A DNA stretch of 41,737 bases from Pseudomonas sp. NFACC02 (lineage in GTDB: Bacteria; Pseudomonadota; Gammaproteobacteria; Pseudomonadales; Pseudomonadaceae). Numbering within the stretch: position 1 is the first letter of the stretch; the number at the start of each line of letters is the position of its first letter. Both the position numbers and the translations under genes were made by a program. This document shows, piece after piece, positions 40,900-41,737 of the stretch. The notes under the pieces are model-generated. The model had not been told where the DNA came from, did no database searches, and worked only from the letters and a program-made list of their open reading frames with translations. The stretch lies in assembly GCF_900110765.1 (NCBI RefSeq), contig NZ_FOEO01000048.1, positions 1-41,737 of the forward strand, in the 5' to 3' direction.

Positions 40900-41737
40900 A
40901 AACGCCCTCATAAATTACCTCGCCCATCATCTCCGCTCCCGCCCCACCCAGTTCGCCCCCTGCCCATGAAGCGGCGCCAGTGCCAATCACCACACAAGCG
41001 GTCATACCTGCTCCGCGAGTGAGGACCCCCAATACGACCTTACAAAGCTGTGCAGACAGAGGGGCGCCCAGAGATCCTGCTCCAGCACCTCCCCCCAAAC
41101 TCCCAACCAACTTCCCCCCCTCCACATACTGCGCCTTCCTGCACTGTCGCTCATCCCCGGCCAGACACGCCTCCCTGATCTCCAGCGAGGTGGACGCCAC
41201 TTCAAGCGCGACGCCGATGTATCCCCCTCGTTTGATGATGGTTGCCGCTTTTGCAACGCCTGCCACGGTGTCGGCGTAGCGGGCGATCTCGCCGTGTTTT
41301 GCATAGCTTTTGGTGGACAGTCCCAACAAGTCCTTGATGCGGGTGTTTTTGCCCAGGCCTGAGCCGGTGCTGGCGTAGCTGCTCAACTGTTTTTGTATTT
41401 TGGCTTCCAGCAGGGCGCGCTTCTGGAAGAAGAGCTCGCGGTTCTGGAGTTTCCCGGAGGAGAAATGGCTTTTGTAGAGCGCATCGATTTCTCCCAGGCT
41501 GCCCTCGATGTTTTTGAGATGTCGGCTCCAACCGTCGGAGACCGTACCTGTCGCGATGGAGGTTCTGTCGAGGACGTCTTGCAAGAAGTCGTAGTTCTCG
41601 ACCATGTAGCTGTCTCCTGCCATGCCGTTGATGAGCAGCATGTGGTGCACTTCGGTGGCCCTTTTCATCAGGTAGGCCTCTTGGGTGGTGCAGGATTTGG
41701 TGGAGTAATCGCCAATGATGACCATCTCGCCAGCGAG
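40892..41737 (-). CDS. C-terminal part of a large polymorphic toxin / putative T6SS-type effector (runs off the window)
   Basis: 281 residues are visible; the frame stays open to the window edge, so the N-terminus and any PAAR, Rhs or other delivery domain lie outside. The first 130 residues are helical and charged (ENYDFLQDVLDRTS, HLKNIEGSLGEIDALYKSHF). From about residue 165 the sequence becomes Ala/Gly-rich and hydrophobic (VAGVAKAATIIKRGGYIGVA, GGKLVGSLGGGAGAG, ACVVIGTGAASWAGGELGG), glycine-zipper-like, as in pore-forming effectors. It ends EVIYEGVYD overlapping the immunity-like gene. Pieces of its sequence recur before the three distal paralogues. Toxic activity is inferred. Confidence 0.72.
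   Translation of the reverse strand, partial: LAGEMVIIGDYSTKSCTTQEAYLMKRATEVHHMLLINGMAGDSYMVENYDFLQDVLDRTSIATGTVSDGWSRHLKNIEGSLGEIDALYKSHFSSGKLQNRELFFQKRALLEAKIQKQLSSYASTGSGLGKNTRIKDLLGLSTKSYAKHGEIARYADTVAGVAKAATIIKRGGYIGVALEVASTSLEIREACLAGDERQCRKAQYVEGGKLVGSLGGGAGAGSLGAPLSAQLCKVVLGVLTRGAGMTACVVIGTGAASWAGGELGGAGAEMMGEVIYEGVYD

Overview
This is a high-GC pseudomonad chromosome, most like the P. fluorescens/P. syringae side of the genus. The evidence is gene content (class Ia nrdA/nrdB with a duplicated ATP-cone, PhoP/PhoQ beside dctA, ttcA, a Pseudomonas-type hydroxyproline cluster), very dense REP hairpins of two families, and an intact REP-associated tyrosine transposase (RAYT). I see no tRNA, rRNA or CRISPR array.

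Layout. 0.4-3.2 kb: small housekeeping genes (TlpA-like thioredoxin lipoprotein, ArsC-like reductase, WrbA-like flavodoxin, DUF2069 membrane protein) and a frameshifted 3-methyladenine glycosylase. 3.2-16.6 kb: a hydroxyproline uptake and catabolism island. It holds a GntR/FCD regulator, a 4-hydroxyproline 2-epimerase, a three-gene D-hydroxyproline dehydrogenase, a PAS-AraC regulator, a polar amino acid ABC transporter with a fused aconitase X (cis-3-hydroxyproline dehydratase family) inside its operon, a second proline-racemase-family enzyme, and a DapA-family deaminase. A shared CGTATAC motif precedes three of its transcription units, suggesting one regulon. The last pathway enzyme (alpha-ketoglutarate semialdehyde dehydrogenase) is not in the window.

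16.8-29 kb: core genes. These are ttcA, a Yip1 membrane protein, sprT, dctA with a sigma-54 promoter and tandem palindromes, phoP-phoQ led by a small exported protein behind four 11-bp-spaced PhoP-type half-sites, a dienelactone hydrolase, a phosphopantetheinyl transferase, and a two-component system co-transcribed with a FhuF-type siderophore-iron reductase. 29.2-35.5 kb: nrdA and nrdB, each with NrdR-type boxes, separated by an intact yhfG and an internally deleted fic.

35.5-41.7 kb: accessory DNA. A complete RAYT lies between inverted REPs, followed by a DUF3427-like/HNH endonuclease candidate, a BRO-N antirepressor-like gene behind a C4-like antisense RNA arrangement, and a REP-flanked miniature holding a collapsed RAYT. 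The window ends with an AT-rich minus-strand array: the 3' end of a large polymorphic toxin followed by four related small membrane proteins (putative immunity). The three distal copies each follow a decayed piece of the same toxin's 3' end, which reads as a fossil record of repeated toxin-immunity module displacement.
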